Shown here piece after piece: positions 17,099-25,951 of a stretch of 64,000 bases of DNA; within the stretch, counting starts at the first letter, position 1, and each line of letters opens with the position of its first letter. This DNA comes from Streptomyces sp. NBC_00659 (GTDB lineage: Bacteria > Actinomycetota > Actinomycetes > Streptomycetales > Streptomycetaceae). The notes under the pieces were generated by a model, which did no database searches, was not told where the DNA came from, and saw only the letters and a list, made by a program, of their open reading frames with translations. The stretch covers positions 2,914,001 through 2,978,000 of the forward strand of contig NZ_CP109031.1 in assembly GCF_036226925.1 (NCBI RefSeq), written 5' to 3'. A program made the position numbers and the translations under genes.

Positions 17099-18825
17099 TT
17101 GCCGGCCTCCTTTCCACCAGGAAGGGCCGACGAACCGTGACCGGCGTTCTCGAGCTGGTCGAGAGCGGCGATCTCCGGGTGGTGCAGGTCGAAGGCCGGG
17201 GATTCACTGCGGATCCGCGGCAGGGTGAGGAAGTTGTGCCGCGGCGGCGGGCAGGAGGTCGCCCACTCGAGCGAACGGCCGTAGCCCCACGGGTCGTCGA
17301 CCTCGACCTTCTTGCCGTACTTGGCCGTCTTCCACACGTTGTAGAGGAAGGGCAGGATCGACAGGCCGAGCAGGAACGAGCTGATCGTCGAGATCGTGTT
17401 CAGCGCGGTGAAGCCGTCCTGCGCGAGGTAGTCCGCGTAACGACGCGGCATGCCCTCGGCACCCAGCCAGTGCTGCACCAGGAACGTGCCGTGGAAGCCC
17501 ACGAACAGCGTCCAGAAGGTGACCTTGCCGAGACGCTCGTCGAGCATCTTGCCGGTCATCTTCGGCCACCAGAAGTGGAAGCCGGAGAACATCGCGAACA
17601 CCACGGTGCCGAACACCACGTAGTGGAAGTGCGCCACCACGAAGTAGGAGTCGGACACGTGGAAGTCCATCGGCGGCGAGGCCAGGATGACGCCGGTCAG
17701 ACCACCGAAGGTGAAGGTGATGAGGAAGCCGACGGCCCAGAGCATCGGTGTCTCGAAGGACAGCGAGCCCTTCCACATCGTTCCGATCCAGTTGAAGAAC
17801 TTCACGCCGGTCGGTACGGCGATGAGGAACGTCATGAAGGAGAAGAACGGGAGCAGAACGCCACCGGTGACGTACATGTGGTGCGCCCACACGGTCACGG
17901 ACAGACCGGCGATCGCGATGGTCGCGCCGATCAGGCCCATGTAACCGAACATCGGCTTGCGCGAGAACACCGGGATGACTTCGGAGATGATGCCGAAGAA
18001 CGGCAGGGCGATGATGTACACCTCTGGATGGCCGAAGAACCAGAAGAGGTGTTGCCAGAGCAAGGCTCCACCGTTTGACGCGTCGAAGACATGCGCCCCG
18101 AATTTTCGGTCCGCCTCCAGGGCGAACAGCGCCGCCGCGAGGACGGGGAAGGCCAGCAGCACCAGAACCGCGGTGAGCAGCACGTTCCACACGAAGATCG
18201 GCATACGGAACATCGTCATGCCCGGAGCGCGCATGCAGATGATCGTGGTGATGAAGTTGACCGCGCCGAGGATGGTGCCGAAGCCGGAGAAGGCCAGACC
18301 CATGATCCACATGTCGGCGCCGATGCCCGGCGAGCGGACCGCGTCCGACAGCGGGCTGTAGGCGAACCAGCCGAAGTCGGCCGCGCCCTGCGGGGTGAGG
18401 AAGCCGCCGACCGCGATCGTCGAGCCGAAGAGGTACAGCCAGTAGGCGAACATGTTCAGCCGCGGGAACGCCACGTCGGGCGCGCCGATCTGCAGCGGCA
18501 TGATCCAGTTCGTGAAACCGGCGAACAGCGGCGTCGCGAACATCAGCAGCATGATCGTGCCGTGCATCGTGAACGCCTGGTTGAACTGCTCGTTCGACAT
18601 GATCTGCAGTCCGGGACGCGCCAGCTCGGCGCGCATGAGCAGCGCCATGACGCCGCCGACGATGAAGAACGCGAACGACGTGACCAGATAGAGCGTGCCG
18701 ATCGTCTTGTGGTCAGTGGTGGTGAGCCACTTGATCACAACACTGCCGGGCTGCTTGCGCCGCACCGGCAGCTCGTTCTCGTACGAGTCTTCGGCGGCAC
18801 CCTGGGGTTCGTTGAGGATGCTCAC
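17095..18825 (-). CDS. ctaD: Cytochrome c oxidase subunit I
   Basis: A 576-residue catalytic subunit holding heme a and the heme a3-CuB centre. The CuB-Tyr motif [10 protein letters not shown] and the HHMYVTG histidines are present. So is the paired heme ligand motif HFHYVVFG, and there are twelve hydrophobic helices. The C-terminus is extended by about 40 hydrophilic residues ([17 protein letters not shown]), usual for actinobacteria. It overlaps ctaC and ctaF by four bases each. Confidence 0.97.
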   Translation of the reverse strand: MSILNEPQGAAEDSYENELPVRRKQPGSVVIKWLTTTDHKTIGTLYLVTSFAFFIVGGVMALLMRAELARPGLQIMSNEQFNQAFTMHGTIMLLMFATPLFAGFTNWIMPLQIGAPDVAFPRLNMFAYWLYLFGSTIAVGGFLTPQGAADFGWFAYSPLSDAVRSPGIGADMWIMGLAFSGFGTILGAVNFITTIICMRAPGMTMFRMPIFVWNVLLTAVLVLLAFPVLAAALFALEADRKFGAHVFDASNGGALLWQHLFWFFGHPEVYIIALPFFGIISEVIPVFSRKPMFGYMGLIGATIAIAGLSVTVWAHHMYVTGGVLLPFFSFMTFLIAVPTGVKFFNWIGTMWKGSLSFETPMLWAVGFLITFTFGGLTGVILASPPMDFHVSDSYFVVAHFHYVVFGTVVFAMFSGFHFWWPKMTGKMLDERLGKVTFWTLFVGFHGTFLVQHWLGAEGMPRRYADYLAQDGFTALNTISTISSFLLGLSILPFLYNVWKTAKYGKKVEVDDPWGYGRSLEWATSCPPPRHNFLTLPRIRSESPAFDLHHPEIAALDQLENAGHGSSALPGGKEAGK

Positions 18826-19787
18826 AGGTTGTTCGTCTCCCGGTTCTTCTCGTGGCCCGTCTGCTCAATGCCGGCCGGGACGTAACCGGTCTGTCCCTTG
18901 GTCACGAGCTCCTTGAGGTGGGCCTCGTAGCGCTCGGGGGAGACGACCTTCACGTTGAAGAGCATCCGGGAGTGGTCGACGCCGCACAGCTCGGCGCACT
19001 TGCCCAGGAAGGTGCCCTCACGGTTGGGGGTCACCTGGAAGGCGTTGGTGTGCCCCGGGATGACGTCCTGCTTCATGAGGAACGGCACCACCCAGAAGGA
19101 GTGGATGACGTCGCGCGAAGTGAGGACGAAACGGACCGTCTTGCCCTTGGGGAGCCAGAGGGTCGGACCGGGGTTGCCCGTCTGCGGGTTCCGCGTGGCG
19201 GGGGTGCCGACGTCGTACACACCACCGGCGTTCGCCGGGAAGTCGTCCTTGAACCGGTCCGGAATGGCGGCCAGGTTCGGGTCGGTCTTGGCGTTCCCGG
19301 AGGAACCGGGGACGTCCTCGATGTAGTTGAAGCCCCAGCTCCACTGGAAGCCGACCACGTTGACCGTGACGTCGGGCTCCGGCTTGAGGCTGAGGAGCTT
19401 CGTCTCGTCGCGTGCCGTGAAGTAGAACAGCACGGAGACGATGATGAGCGGGACCACCGTGTACAGCGCCTCGATGGGCATGTTGTACCGGGTCTGCGGA
19501 GGAACTTCGACCTTGGTCCGGCTGCGCCGGTGGAAGATGACGCTCCACAGGATCAGGCCCCAGACCAGCACGCCCGTGGCGAGCGCGGCCGCCCACGAGC
19601 CCTGCCAGAGGGAGAGGATCCGCGGAGCCTCCTCCGTGACCGGGGTGGGCATACCAAGGCGGGGGAAGTCTTCCCAGTTGTACGAGCAACCAGTGGCTGT
19701 CGCCAGGACCAGGCCCGCAGTCATTGCCTGCAGCAGCTTCCGCCGCATCGGGCGCCGCGGCGAGCGGTCGGAGCCGTTGGGACTCAC
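18822..19787 (-). CDS. ctaC: Cytochrome c oxidase subunit II
   Basis: A 321-residue subunit that accepts electrons at a dinuclear CuA centre on the outer face. The signal sequence ends in ATATGCSYN, a probable lipobox. Two transmembrane helices follow (about 55-80 and 100-125), then a cupredoxin domain with CuA ligands in [23 protein letters not shown] aromatic patch for electron entry is also present. First gene of ctaC-ctaD-ctaF. Its upstream region carries a short inverted repeat (ggtttgg / ccaaacc). Confidence 0.96.
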   Translation of the reverse strand: MSPNGSDRSPRRPMRRKLLQAMTAGLVLATATGCSYNWEDFPRLGMPTPVTEEAPRILSLWQGSWAAALATGVLVWGLILWSVIFHRRSRTKVEVPPQTRYNMPIEALYTVVPLIIVSVLFYFTARDETKLLSLKPEPDVTVNVVGFQWSWGFNYIEDVPGSSGNAKTDPNLAAIPDRFKDDFPANAGGVYDVGTPATRNPQTGNPGPTLWLPKGKTVRFVLTSRDVIHSFWVVPFLMKQDVIPGHTNAFQVTPNREGTFLGKCAELCGVDHSRMLFNVKVVSPERYEAHLKELVTKGQTGYVPAGIEQTGHEKNRETNNL

Positions 19788-19866
19788 GTAGCGCCTTCCC
19801 GAGAGTCTCGCCCGCGCTGTTGGCTGCGGCCTTCTCGCTGGTCGGTCGCCGCCCTGCGTCGGGCAG

Positions 19867-19893
19867 GGGTTTGGATGTTTATGCGGACCAAAC
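19867..19893 (-). promoter_or_regulatory. Inverted repeat in the ctaC leader
   Basis: Arms ggtttgg and ccaaacc are separated by 13 bases, about 90 bases before ctaC. A TAGGGT element on the minus strand sits next to it, so this may be promoter plus operator. The rest of 19788-20076 shows nothing else. Confidence 0.35.
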
Positions 19894-20076
19894 CCTACTG
19901 GACGCTATTTGGGGTCGCGCGGGGAGGGTGCCCAACGCGCCGCCCTACTCCCCGAAGGAGTGCTGTTTCGCCTGCAAGGCCACGTCAGGACACCTGGAAT
20001 GCCCCGGTCCGGATGACTTCTGACGCCCCCTTGGAAGGCCCTGCGGCGGGCGAACGTCGCCTGTCGCGGCACTAGC

Positions 20077-21468
20077 GTGGGGGGCGTGTCCTACTTCGAC
20101 GCCGCGTCCGCGGCCCCGCTGCACCCCGTCGCCCGGCAGGCCCTTCAGGCCTCGTTCGACGAGGGGTGGGCCGATCCCGCCCGCCTCTACCGTGAGGGCA
20201 GGAGGGCCCGGCTGCTCCTCGACGCGGCGCGCGAGGCGGCGGCCGAGGCGGTGGGCTGCCGTCCCGACGAACTGGCCTTCACCACCTCCGGCACCCGCGC
20301 CGTGCACTCGGGGATCGAGGGTGCCCTGGCGGGCCGGCGGCGCGTCGGAAACCACCTGATCGTGTCAGCCGTCGAACACTCGTCGGTCCTCCATTCGGCG
20401 GACGCCCACGAGGCGTCGGGCGGTGCGGTGACCCGCGTTCAGGTCGAGCGCACCGGAAGGGTGTCCCCTTCTTCCTATGCCGAGGCCCTGGGTCCGGGCA
20501 CCGCGCTGGCCTGCCTCCAGTCCGCCAACCACGAGGTGGGCACGGAGCAACCGGTGGCGGAGGTGGCACAGATGTGCCGGGAGGCGGGGGTGCCCCTGCT
20601 GGTGGACGCGGCACAGTCGCTGGGCTGGGGGCGGGTGGAGGGCGACTGGTCCCTGTTGGCCGCAAGTGCCCATAAATGGGGCGGCCCCTCGGGTGTCGGA
20701 CTCCTCGTCGTACGCAAGGGCACGCGGTTCGCGCCCCAAGGGCCCGCGGACGAGCGGGAGTCGGGGCGGGCGGCCGGCTTCGAGAACATCCCGGCGATCG
20801 TCGCCGCGGCGGCCTCGCTGCGTGCCGTCCACGCGGAGGCGGCGGCGGAGGCGGTACGGCTGCGGGAACTGACGGGGCGGATCCGGGCGCGGGTGCCCGT
20901 GCTGGTGCCGGACGTCGAGGTGGTCGGCGACGCGGTCCGCCGGCTCCCGGGGATCGTCACCTTCTCCTGTCTCTATGTCGACGGAGAGACTCTGCTGCAC
21001 GAACTGGACCGCGCGGGCTTCTCGGTCTCCTCGGGCTCGTCCTGCACGAGCAGCACCCTGACCCCCAGCCATGTCCTGAAGGCCATGGGTGTCCTGAGCG
21101 AGGGCAATGTGCGGGTGTCGCTGCCGCCCGGCGCCGACGAGGAGGACGTCGACCGCTTCCTGTCGGTGCTCCCGGGCGTGGTCTCGGGGGTCCGCGAGAA
21201 GCTGGGGGCGCCGGCCGCGGTGTCGAAGGTCCCCGCGTCCGTCGACGCGCTGGTGGTCGACGCACTGGGCAGGCGCTGCCCGATCCCCGTCATCGAGCTG
21301 GCCAAGGTCATCGGGGACGTGCCGGTCGGCGGCACGGTCCGGGTCCTGTCCGACGACGAGGCGGCCCGCCTCGACATCCCCGCGTGGTGCGAGATGCGAG
21401 GCCAGGAGTATGTGGGGGAGGAGCCGGCGGATCACGGCTCGGCCTACGTCGTCCGCCGGCTGTCGTAG
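20077..21468 (+). CDS. Cysteine desulfurase fused to a TusA-like sulfur-carrier domain
   Basis: A 463-residue fusion. Residues 1 to about 385 form a class V cysteine desulfurase: FTTSGTRA cofactor turn, Schiff-base Lys about 200 (ASAHKWGGPSG) and catalytic Cys about 323 (GSSCTSSTLTPSHV). Residues about 388-463 form a TusA/SirA domain whose RCPIPVIEL motif holds the acceptor Cys at about 401. In known systems the desulfurase passes persulfide sulfur to a separate TusA. The fusion suggests the transfer is internal. Alternative GTG starts at 20077 and 20086 differ by three residues. It diverges from ctaC. Confidence 0.88.
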   Translation: MGGVSYFDAASAAPLHPVARQALQASFDEGWADPARLYREGRRARLLLDAAREAAAEAVGCRPDELAFTTSGTRAVHSGIEGALAGRRRVGNHLIVSAVEHSSVLHSADAHEASGGAVTRVQVERTGRVSPSSYAEALGPGTALACLQSANHEVGTEQPVAEVAQMCREAGVPLLVDAAQSLGWGRVEGDWSLLAASAHKWGGPSGVGLLVVRKGTRFAPQGPADERESGRAAGFENIPAIVAAAASLRAVHAEAAAEAVRLRELTGRIRARVPVLVPDVEVVGDAVRRLPGIVTFSCLYVDGETLLHELDRAGFSVSSGSSCTSSTLTPSHVLKAMGVLSEGNVRVSLPPGADEEDVDRFLSVLPGVVSGVREKLGAPAAVSKVPASVDALVVDALGRRCPIPVIELAKVIGDVPVGGTVRVLSDDEAARLDIPAWCEMRGQEYVGEEPADHGSAYVVRRLS

Positions 21469-21535
21469 AACAGTCCCGCGCCCCGGGCCGGACCGGCCTC
21501 CTCGTCGGAACGCGGGCCGGGCCCGGTCCACGGGT

Positions 21536-22510
21536 CTAGGACAGGTGCGCCTGGACCTCGGTGGCGGCGTCGTCGCCGTACGCCTTGGTGAAGCGGTCCA
21601 TGAAGTGGGCCCGGCTCAGCTGGTACTCCTGGGTGCCGACCGTCTCGATGACCAGGGTGGCGAGCATGCAGCCGACCTGGGCGGCGCGCTCCAGGCCGAC
21701 GCCCCAGGCGAGACCGGAGAGGAAGCCGGCGCGGAACGCGTCACCGACGCCCGTCGGGTCCGCCTTGAGCTCCTCCTCGGGGCAGCCGACCTCGATCGGG
21801 TCGTGGCCGACGCGCTCGATGCGGACACCGCGCGAGCCGAGGGTGGTCACCCGGTGGCCGACCTTGGAGAGGATCTCCTCGTCGCTCCAGCCCGTCTTGG
21901 ACTCGATGAGCCCCTTCTCGTACTCGTTCGAGAAGAGGAACGTCGCCCCGTCCAGCAGGACCCGGATCTCGTCGCCGTTCATGCGCGCGATCTGCTGCGA
22001 GAAGTCGGCGGCGAACGGGATCGCGCGCGAGCGGCACTCCTCGGTGTGGCGGAGCATCCCCTCGGGGTCGTCCGCTCCGATCAGGACGAGGTCGAGTCCG
22101 CCGACGCGGTCCGCGACGGCCTTGAGCTCGATGAGGCGGGCCTCGCTCATCGCGCCCGTGTAGAAGGAGCCGATCTGGTTGTGGTCGGCGTCCGTGGTGC
22201 ACACGAAGCGCGCGGTGTGGAGCACCTCGGAGATCCGGACGGAGTGGGTGTCGACGCCGTGCCGGTCCAGCCAGGCGCGGTACTCGTCGAAGTCGGAGCC
22301 GGCCGCTCCGACCAGGATCGGACGGGTACCGAGCTGGCCCATGCCGAACGCGATGTTCGCGCCGACGCCGCCGCGGCGGACATCGAGGTTGTCGACCAGG
22401 AAGGAGAGGGAGACCGTGTGCAGCTGGTCGGCGACCAGCTGGTCGGCGAAACGGCCGGGAAAGGTCATGAGGTGGTCGGTGGCGATGGAGCCGGTGACTG
22501 CGATACGCAC
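21536..22510 (-). CDS. adoK: Adenosine kinase (PfkB family)
   Basis: A 324-residue PfkB-family kinase closely resembling mycobacterial AdoK, which phosphorylates adenosine to AMP. Shared marks are the N-terminus RIAVTGSIATDHLM, FPGRFADQL, MSEARL, HTEECR and the catalytic DPTGVGDAFRAGF with its anion hole and base Asp. The GTG start has CAGGAG upstream and gives exactly the length of that family; a longer frame to 22801 is not used. In mycobacteria the gene also lies beside the cta/qcr cluster, supporting the call. The role is purine salvage and recycling of adenosine from the SAM cycle. Confidence 0.9.
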   Translation of the reverse strand: MRIAVTGSIATDHLMTFPGRFADQLVADQLHTVSLSFLVDNLDVRRGGVGANIAFGMGQLGTRPILVGAAGSDFDEYRAWLDRHGVDTHSVRISEVLHTARFVCTTDADHNQIGSFYTGAMSEARLIELKAVADRVGGLDLVLIGADDPEGMLRHTEECRSRAIPFAADFSQQIARMNGDEIRVLLDGATFLFSNEYEKGLIESKTGWSDEEILSKVGHRVTTLGSRGVRIERVGHDPIEVGCPEEELKADPTGVGDAFRAGFLSGLAWGVGLERAAQVGCMLATLVIETVGTQEYQLSRAHFMDRFTKAYGDDAATEVQAHLS

Positions 22511-22642
22511 GGCTAGGACACGCTCCTGCGAGGGGAGGGGATTGACACTTAACGCTACCGGGTCCGCACACGGCCCTGAAGGGCCAAAACTACCCGATAG
22601 TAGATCTTTCTTCGTGACGGCAACGGTGCATACGGTTCCGGT

Positions 22643-22864
22643 ATGACGAACCTCAAGCTCCATGGGACCGCTCCGCTCGGCCCGGTCGGCGACCTGGAAG
22701 GCGGTCTGGCCTCGCTGCGCGGCGACTGCGCCCGGATGGCCGGTCACTGGTCGGCCCCCGCACCTGTCCCTCCGCTCCATGTCTCCCCCTCCCTCATCCA
22801 CGGGGTGACCGTTCCGCCCGCCTCGGCACGGCTGCTGGACGCGATGTCCGACTACGGCGACTGA
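22643..22864 (+). CDS. Small hypothetical protein
   Basis: A 73-residue frame beginning MTNLKLHGTAPLGP with an ATG in a good position between the divergent adoK gene and the next plus-strand gene. There is no signal peptide, membrane segment or recognised motif. No strong ribosome site is seen. It could be a real small gene or a chance frame in GC-rich DNA. Confidence 0.4.
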   Translation: MTNLKLHGTAPLGPVGDLEGGLASLRGDCARMAGHWSAPAPVPPLHVSPSLIHGVTVPPASARLLDAMSDYGD

Positions 22865-23072
22865 CCGGCGGCGTCCGGGCGGCGCCGCCGGACGGGTGAG
22901 AGTCCGGCGGCGCCGACCGGGTGAAGAAGGGGTGCGCTCGCAGGGAACCGTGCGCTCCCCCGCTGCGTCCCATCGCTGTCCCCCGTAAAAGGGATGCGCC
23001 GTACGACCCTGGAGTGCCCGTCATCGACAGGGCCGGGTCGTGGGACAGCAGTGGAGCCGAAGGAGCGATGCG

Positions 23073-25172
23073 GTGAGCACCGAGCGACCCGACAACGACG
23101 CGACCGATCCCGTCAGGGGTCACGCCGAGGGTCCCGTCGAGGGCGCGGCCGAGGACGCCGTCGCGGGTCCTCCGGAGGGCGCCGTCACGGATCCCGCCGA
23201 GGACGCCGCCGCGGATCCCGCCGAGCAGCGGGCCGAGAATGCCGCCGAGAGCCACACCGAGGGGCACACCGAGGACCAGGCCGAGGGTTCGGCCGAAGAC
23301 CGGGCCGAGGACCTTGCCGAGAGTTTCGCCGAGAGCCAGGCCGAGGGTTCCGCCGAGAACGCGGCCGAGGACGCAGCCGAGGGTCCCGCCGAGGACGCGG
23401 CCGACGGGACGGTGGATAGCGCCGCCGCATCGGCCGGCCCCGGCACACCCGGCACCGTCGCGGGTTCCGGCCAGGAGACCGACGAAGGTTCCGGCGAGGG
23501 TTCCGCCGAATCCCCCGCGGGTGCCGTTGCGAGTGCCGACACGGGTGCCGACGTGGGCGCCTCGCGGAGCGACGCCGACGACGACGGCGGCACTGATGGC
23601 GAGGACTCCCGCGCCGAGCACCCCGACGTGTCCGTCGCGGGTCCCGTCCCGGGTCCCTTCGCGGACGACGAGGTCGGCAGGGCTCGCCGGCGCCACACCC
23701 CGATGGCCATCGCCTCGGTCGTAGCCGCCGTGCTGCTCGTCGGGGGCGGCGGCGCGTACGTCGCGGCGACGGCGTCCGGCGGCAGCAGTTCCAGTACCCC
23801 CGCCGCCGACGGCACTCCCCCGCGCCTGGCCCTCGACGGCTACGCCGCGGCGACCACCGGCAACGGGTCCACGGGCGGTACCGCCGGCATCGCGCCCGGC
23901 GAGCCCAACCCCTACGGCACGACCTACCGCGCGAGCGGCACACTCCCCGCGGGACCCGGCTCGGCGCACGTACGGTGGGCCGAGGGCACGGTGACCCGGG
24001 CCGAGGTGGCCCGGCTCGCGAAGGCCCTGGGGCTGGCGGGCACACCCCGGCTCGCCGGGGACGCCTGGACGGTCGGCACGGCCGCGGACGGCACCGAACC
24101 CAATCTGCGGGTGACCGCGGACGCACCGGGGACCTGGACCTTCAGCTCCTCCCTTCCGGGAGGCGACAACTGCGCCAAGGTCACGGTGTGCGCGGCCGTG
24201 GGCTCCGGCTCCACGTCCGATTCCGCTTCCGCGCCGGGTCCGGTGAGCGAGGCGGCGGCCGAGAAGGCTGCCGCGCCCGTGCTGAAGGCGGTGGGCCAGG
24301 ACGACGCGAAGCTCGACGCGAGCCAGCTCATGAACCGGGTACGGGTCGTGAACGCCGACCCGGTCGTGGGCGGACTGCCCACGTACGGGTGGACGACCGG
24401 CCTGCGGATCGGCCCGGACGGTCATGTCGTCGGCGGCAGCGGCCAGTTGAAGACACCGGTGGAGGGAGACGCGTACCCGGTCATCGGCGCGAAGAAGACG
24501 CTGGACCTGATGAACGGGTCAGCGTCGGCGACGGACCGCCGGCGCATGGGCATCGGCGGCTGTGCCAGCCCCGTACCGCTGAAGGACCAGGACGAGACGC
24601 CGTGCGAGCACCCCTCCCCCGCGCCGAAGGCGGAGGCGGTGACCGTCGAGAAGGCCACCTTCGGACTGGCGGCGCAGCGCGCGAACGGGCGGCAGGTACT
24701 GGTGCCGTCCTGGCTGTTCGAGGTGCGGTCGCCGGGCGCGCAGGACACGTACACCGTGACGCATCCGGCGGTCGAGCCGGCGTTCCTGGCCTCACCGGAG
24801 TCGCCGGCGCCGCCGAGCGCGGATCCGACGCAGCCTCCGGAGCAGCCGTCCTCACCGGCGGCCACACGTGACGTCGGTGTCCAGGGCTACACGGCCGACG
24901 GCAGGGACCTGACGGTCGACTTCACCGGCGGAGTGTGCGCCGACTACACGGTGTCGGCGAGCGAGAGTTCCGGCAAGGTCACCGTCACCGTGACGGAGAA
25001 GCCCTGGAAGAACAAGGTCTGCATCCTGATCGCCAAGGTCTACGAGAAAACGGTGCGCCTGGACGAGCCGCTCGGCGGCCGGGAGGTCGTGGGGAGCGAC
25101 GGCAAGGCGGTCCACCACGGACGCTTCGCCATCCCCGAGCCCTCCGGAGCGGCATCGGCCGGGCCCCGGTAG
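23073..25172 (+). CDS. Acidic-repeat single-pass membrane protein with extracellular domain
   Basis: A 699-residue protein of unknown function. The first 110 or so residues are degenerate 8-10-residue repeats of the type AEGxAEDxAE, highly acidic, and the charged region runs on to about 205. One transmembrane helix (MAIASVVAAVLLVGGGGAYV, about 211-232) follows. The rest would be outside the cell and is Gly/Ser/Thr-rich, with two cysteines in CAKVTVC and more in GGCASP and ETPCEH. AAGGAG seven bases before the GTG fixes the start. It converges on erpA across a strong hairpin. I do not recognise a family. Confidence 0.8.
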   Translation: MSTERPDNDATDPVRGHAEGPVEGAAEDAVAGPPEGAVTDPAEDAAADPAEQRAENAAESHTEGHTEDQAEGSAEDRAEDLAESFAESQAEGSAENAAEDAAEGPAEDAADGTVDSAAASAGPGTPGTVAGSGQETDEGSGEGSAESPAGAVASADTGADVGASRSDADDDGGTDGEDSRAEHPDVSVAGPVPGPFADDEVGRARRRHTPMAIASVVAAVLLVGGGGAYVAATASGGSSSSTPAADGTPPRLALDGYAAATTGNGSTGGTAGIAPGEPNPYGTTYRASGTLPAGPGSAHVRWAEGTVTRAEVARLAKALGLAGTPRLAGDAWTVGTAADGTEPNLRVTADAPGTWTFSSSLPGGDNCAKVTVCAAVGSGSTSDSASAPGPVSEAAAEKAAAPVLKAVGQDDAKLDASQLMNRVRVVNADPVVGGLPTYGWTTGLRIGPDGHVVGGSGQLKTPVEGDAYPVIGAKKTLDLMNGSASATDRRRMGIGGCASPVPLKDQDETPCEHPSPAPKAEAVTVEKATFGLAAQRANGRQVLVPSWLFEVRSPGAQDTYTVTHPAVEPAFLASPESPAPPSADPTQPPEQPSSPAATRDVGVQGYTADGRDLTVDFTGGVCADYTVSASESSGKVTVTVTEKPWKNKVCILIAKVYEKTVRLDEPLGGREVVGSDGKAVHHGRFAIPEPSGAASAGPR
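23095..23420 (+). repeat. Degenerate tandem repeat encoding the acidic AEGxAED segment
   Basis: Units of roughly 24-30 bases built on gccgag-ggt/gac motifs repeat more than ten times inside the membrane-protein gene. The reading frame is kept throughout. Confidence 0.7.
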
Positions 25173-25196
25173 CGGTCGGCCGGTCCTGGACACGCG

Positions 25197-25234
25197 AAGG
25201 GCGGCGTCCCCCTCACAGGGGGCGCCGCCCTTCG
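25197..25234. terminator. Bidirectional terminator between the repeat protein and erpA
   Basis: Perfect arms gaagggcggcg and cgccgcccttc, extended by tccccc/gggggc pairing, form a long hairpin between convergent genes. Confidence 0.85.
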
Positions 25235-25258
25235 TCCGTACCGGCTTGTGCTCGGGGA

Positions 25259-25615
25259 CTAGCTGAAGGAGTCGCCGCAGGCGCAGGAGCCCGTCGCGTT
25301 CGGGTTGTCGATCGTGAAGCCCTGCTTCTCGATGGTGTCCACGAAGTCGATCGAGGCGCCGCCCAGGTACGGGGCGCTCATGCGGTCGGTGACGACCTTC
25401 ACACCGTCGAAGTCCTTGAGGACATCGCCGTCGAGCGAGCGCTCGTCGAAGAAGAGCTGGTACCGCAGGCCGGAGCAGCCGCCGGGCTGAACGGCTACGC
25501 GCAGCGCCAGGTCCTCGCGGCCTTCCTGGTCGAGCAGGGCCTTGACCTTGGCAGCGGCGGCGTCGGACAGGATGATGCCGTCGCTCACGGTGGTGGTCTC
25601 GTCCGATACGGACAT
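25259..25615 (-). CDS. erpA: Iron-sulfur cluster insertion protein (HesB/ErpA, A-type carrier)
   Basis: A 118-residue A-type carrier that holds and delivers Fe-S clusters. The three conserved cysteines are in GGCSGLRY and GSCACGDSFS. The chosen ATG (MSVSDETT) has GGGAGA upstream and gives the normal family length; the longer frame adds 28 residues without similarity. It is divergent from nadA, whose product needs a 4Fe-4S cluster. Confidence 0.93.
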   Translation of the reverse strand: MSVSDETTTVSDGIILSDAAAAKVKALLDQEGREDLALRVAVQPGGCSGLRYQLFFDERSLDGDVLKDFDGVKVVTDRMSAPYLGGASIDFVDTIEKQGFTIDNPNATGSCACGDSFS

Positions 25616-25807
25616 CTGCTTCTCTCCCGGGTTGTACGGAGACTGCTTGCCGACGGTTAAAACCGGCGGGGCCGCGGATTCATTCCGGGCCGAGCTCATG
25701 TCTTCTGCCTTCTCTCTTCATGCTCGCACATGCTCCCGCGCACGAACACCGGCCTGTGGACAACCCCACGGACACCCGGGGGTCACCCGCCGAAGAGGCG
25801 ACCGGGA

Positions 25808-25851
25808 TTCACGTCACATGGACGCTATGGCCATCGTCAACGTGACGTGAA
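25808..25851. promoter_or_regulatory. Inverted repeat in the erpA-nadA intergenic region
   Basis: Perfect 10-base arms ttcacgtcac and gtgacgtgaa are separated by 24 bases. A second pair (gacgctat at 25821, atagcgtc at 25865) is interleaved. The location between erpA and nadA suggests an operator for one or both. Nothing else is seen in 25616-25951 apart from an AT-rich nadA promoter zone. Confidence 0.5.
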
Positions 25852-25951
25852 GCGGTTATGATAGATAGCGTCAAATAGACGAAAAGGCATCGTACCGCCG
25901 GACCGCTCCCCTGCGAGCCCGGCGACCCGCAGAACAGAAAGGGTGCGTGTC

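Noticed and set aside
19788..20076. Additional small gene upstream of the desulfurase-TusA fusion
   Set aside because: Frames here overlap the ctaC leader, have no ribosome site and read as composition noise.
23095..23420. Repeat tract as a CRISPR or non-coding satellite
   Set aside because: It stays in frame inside a well-supported gene with a ribosome site and encodes an acidic protein repeat.
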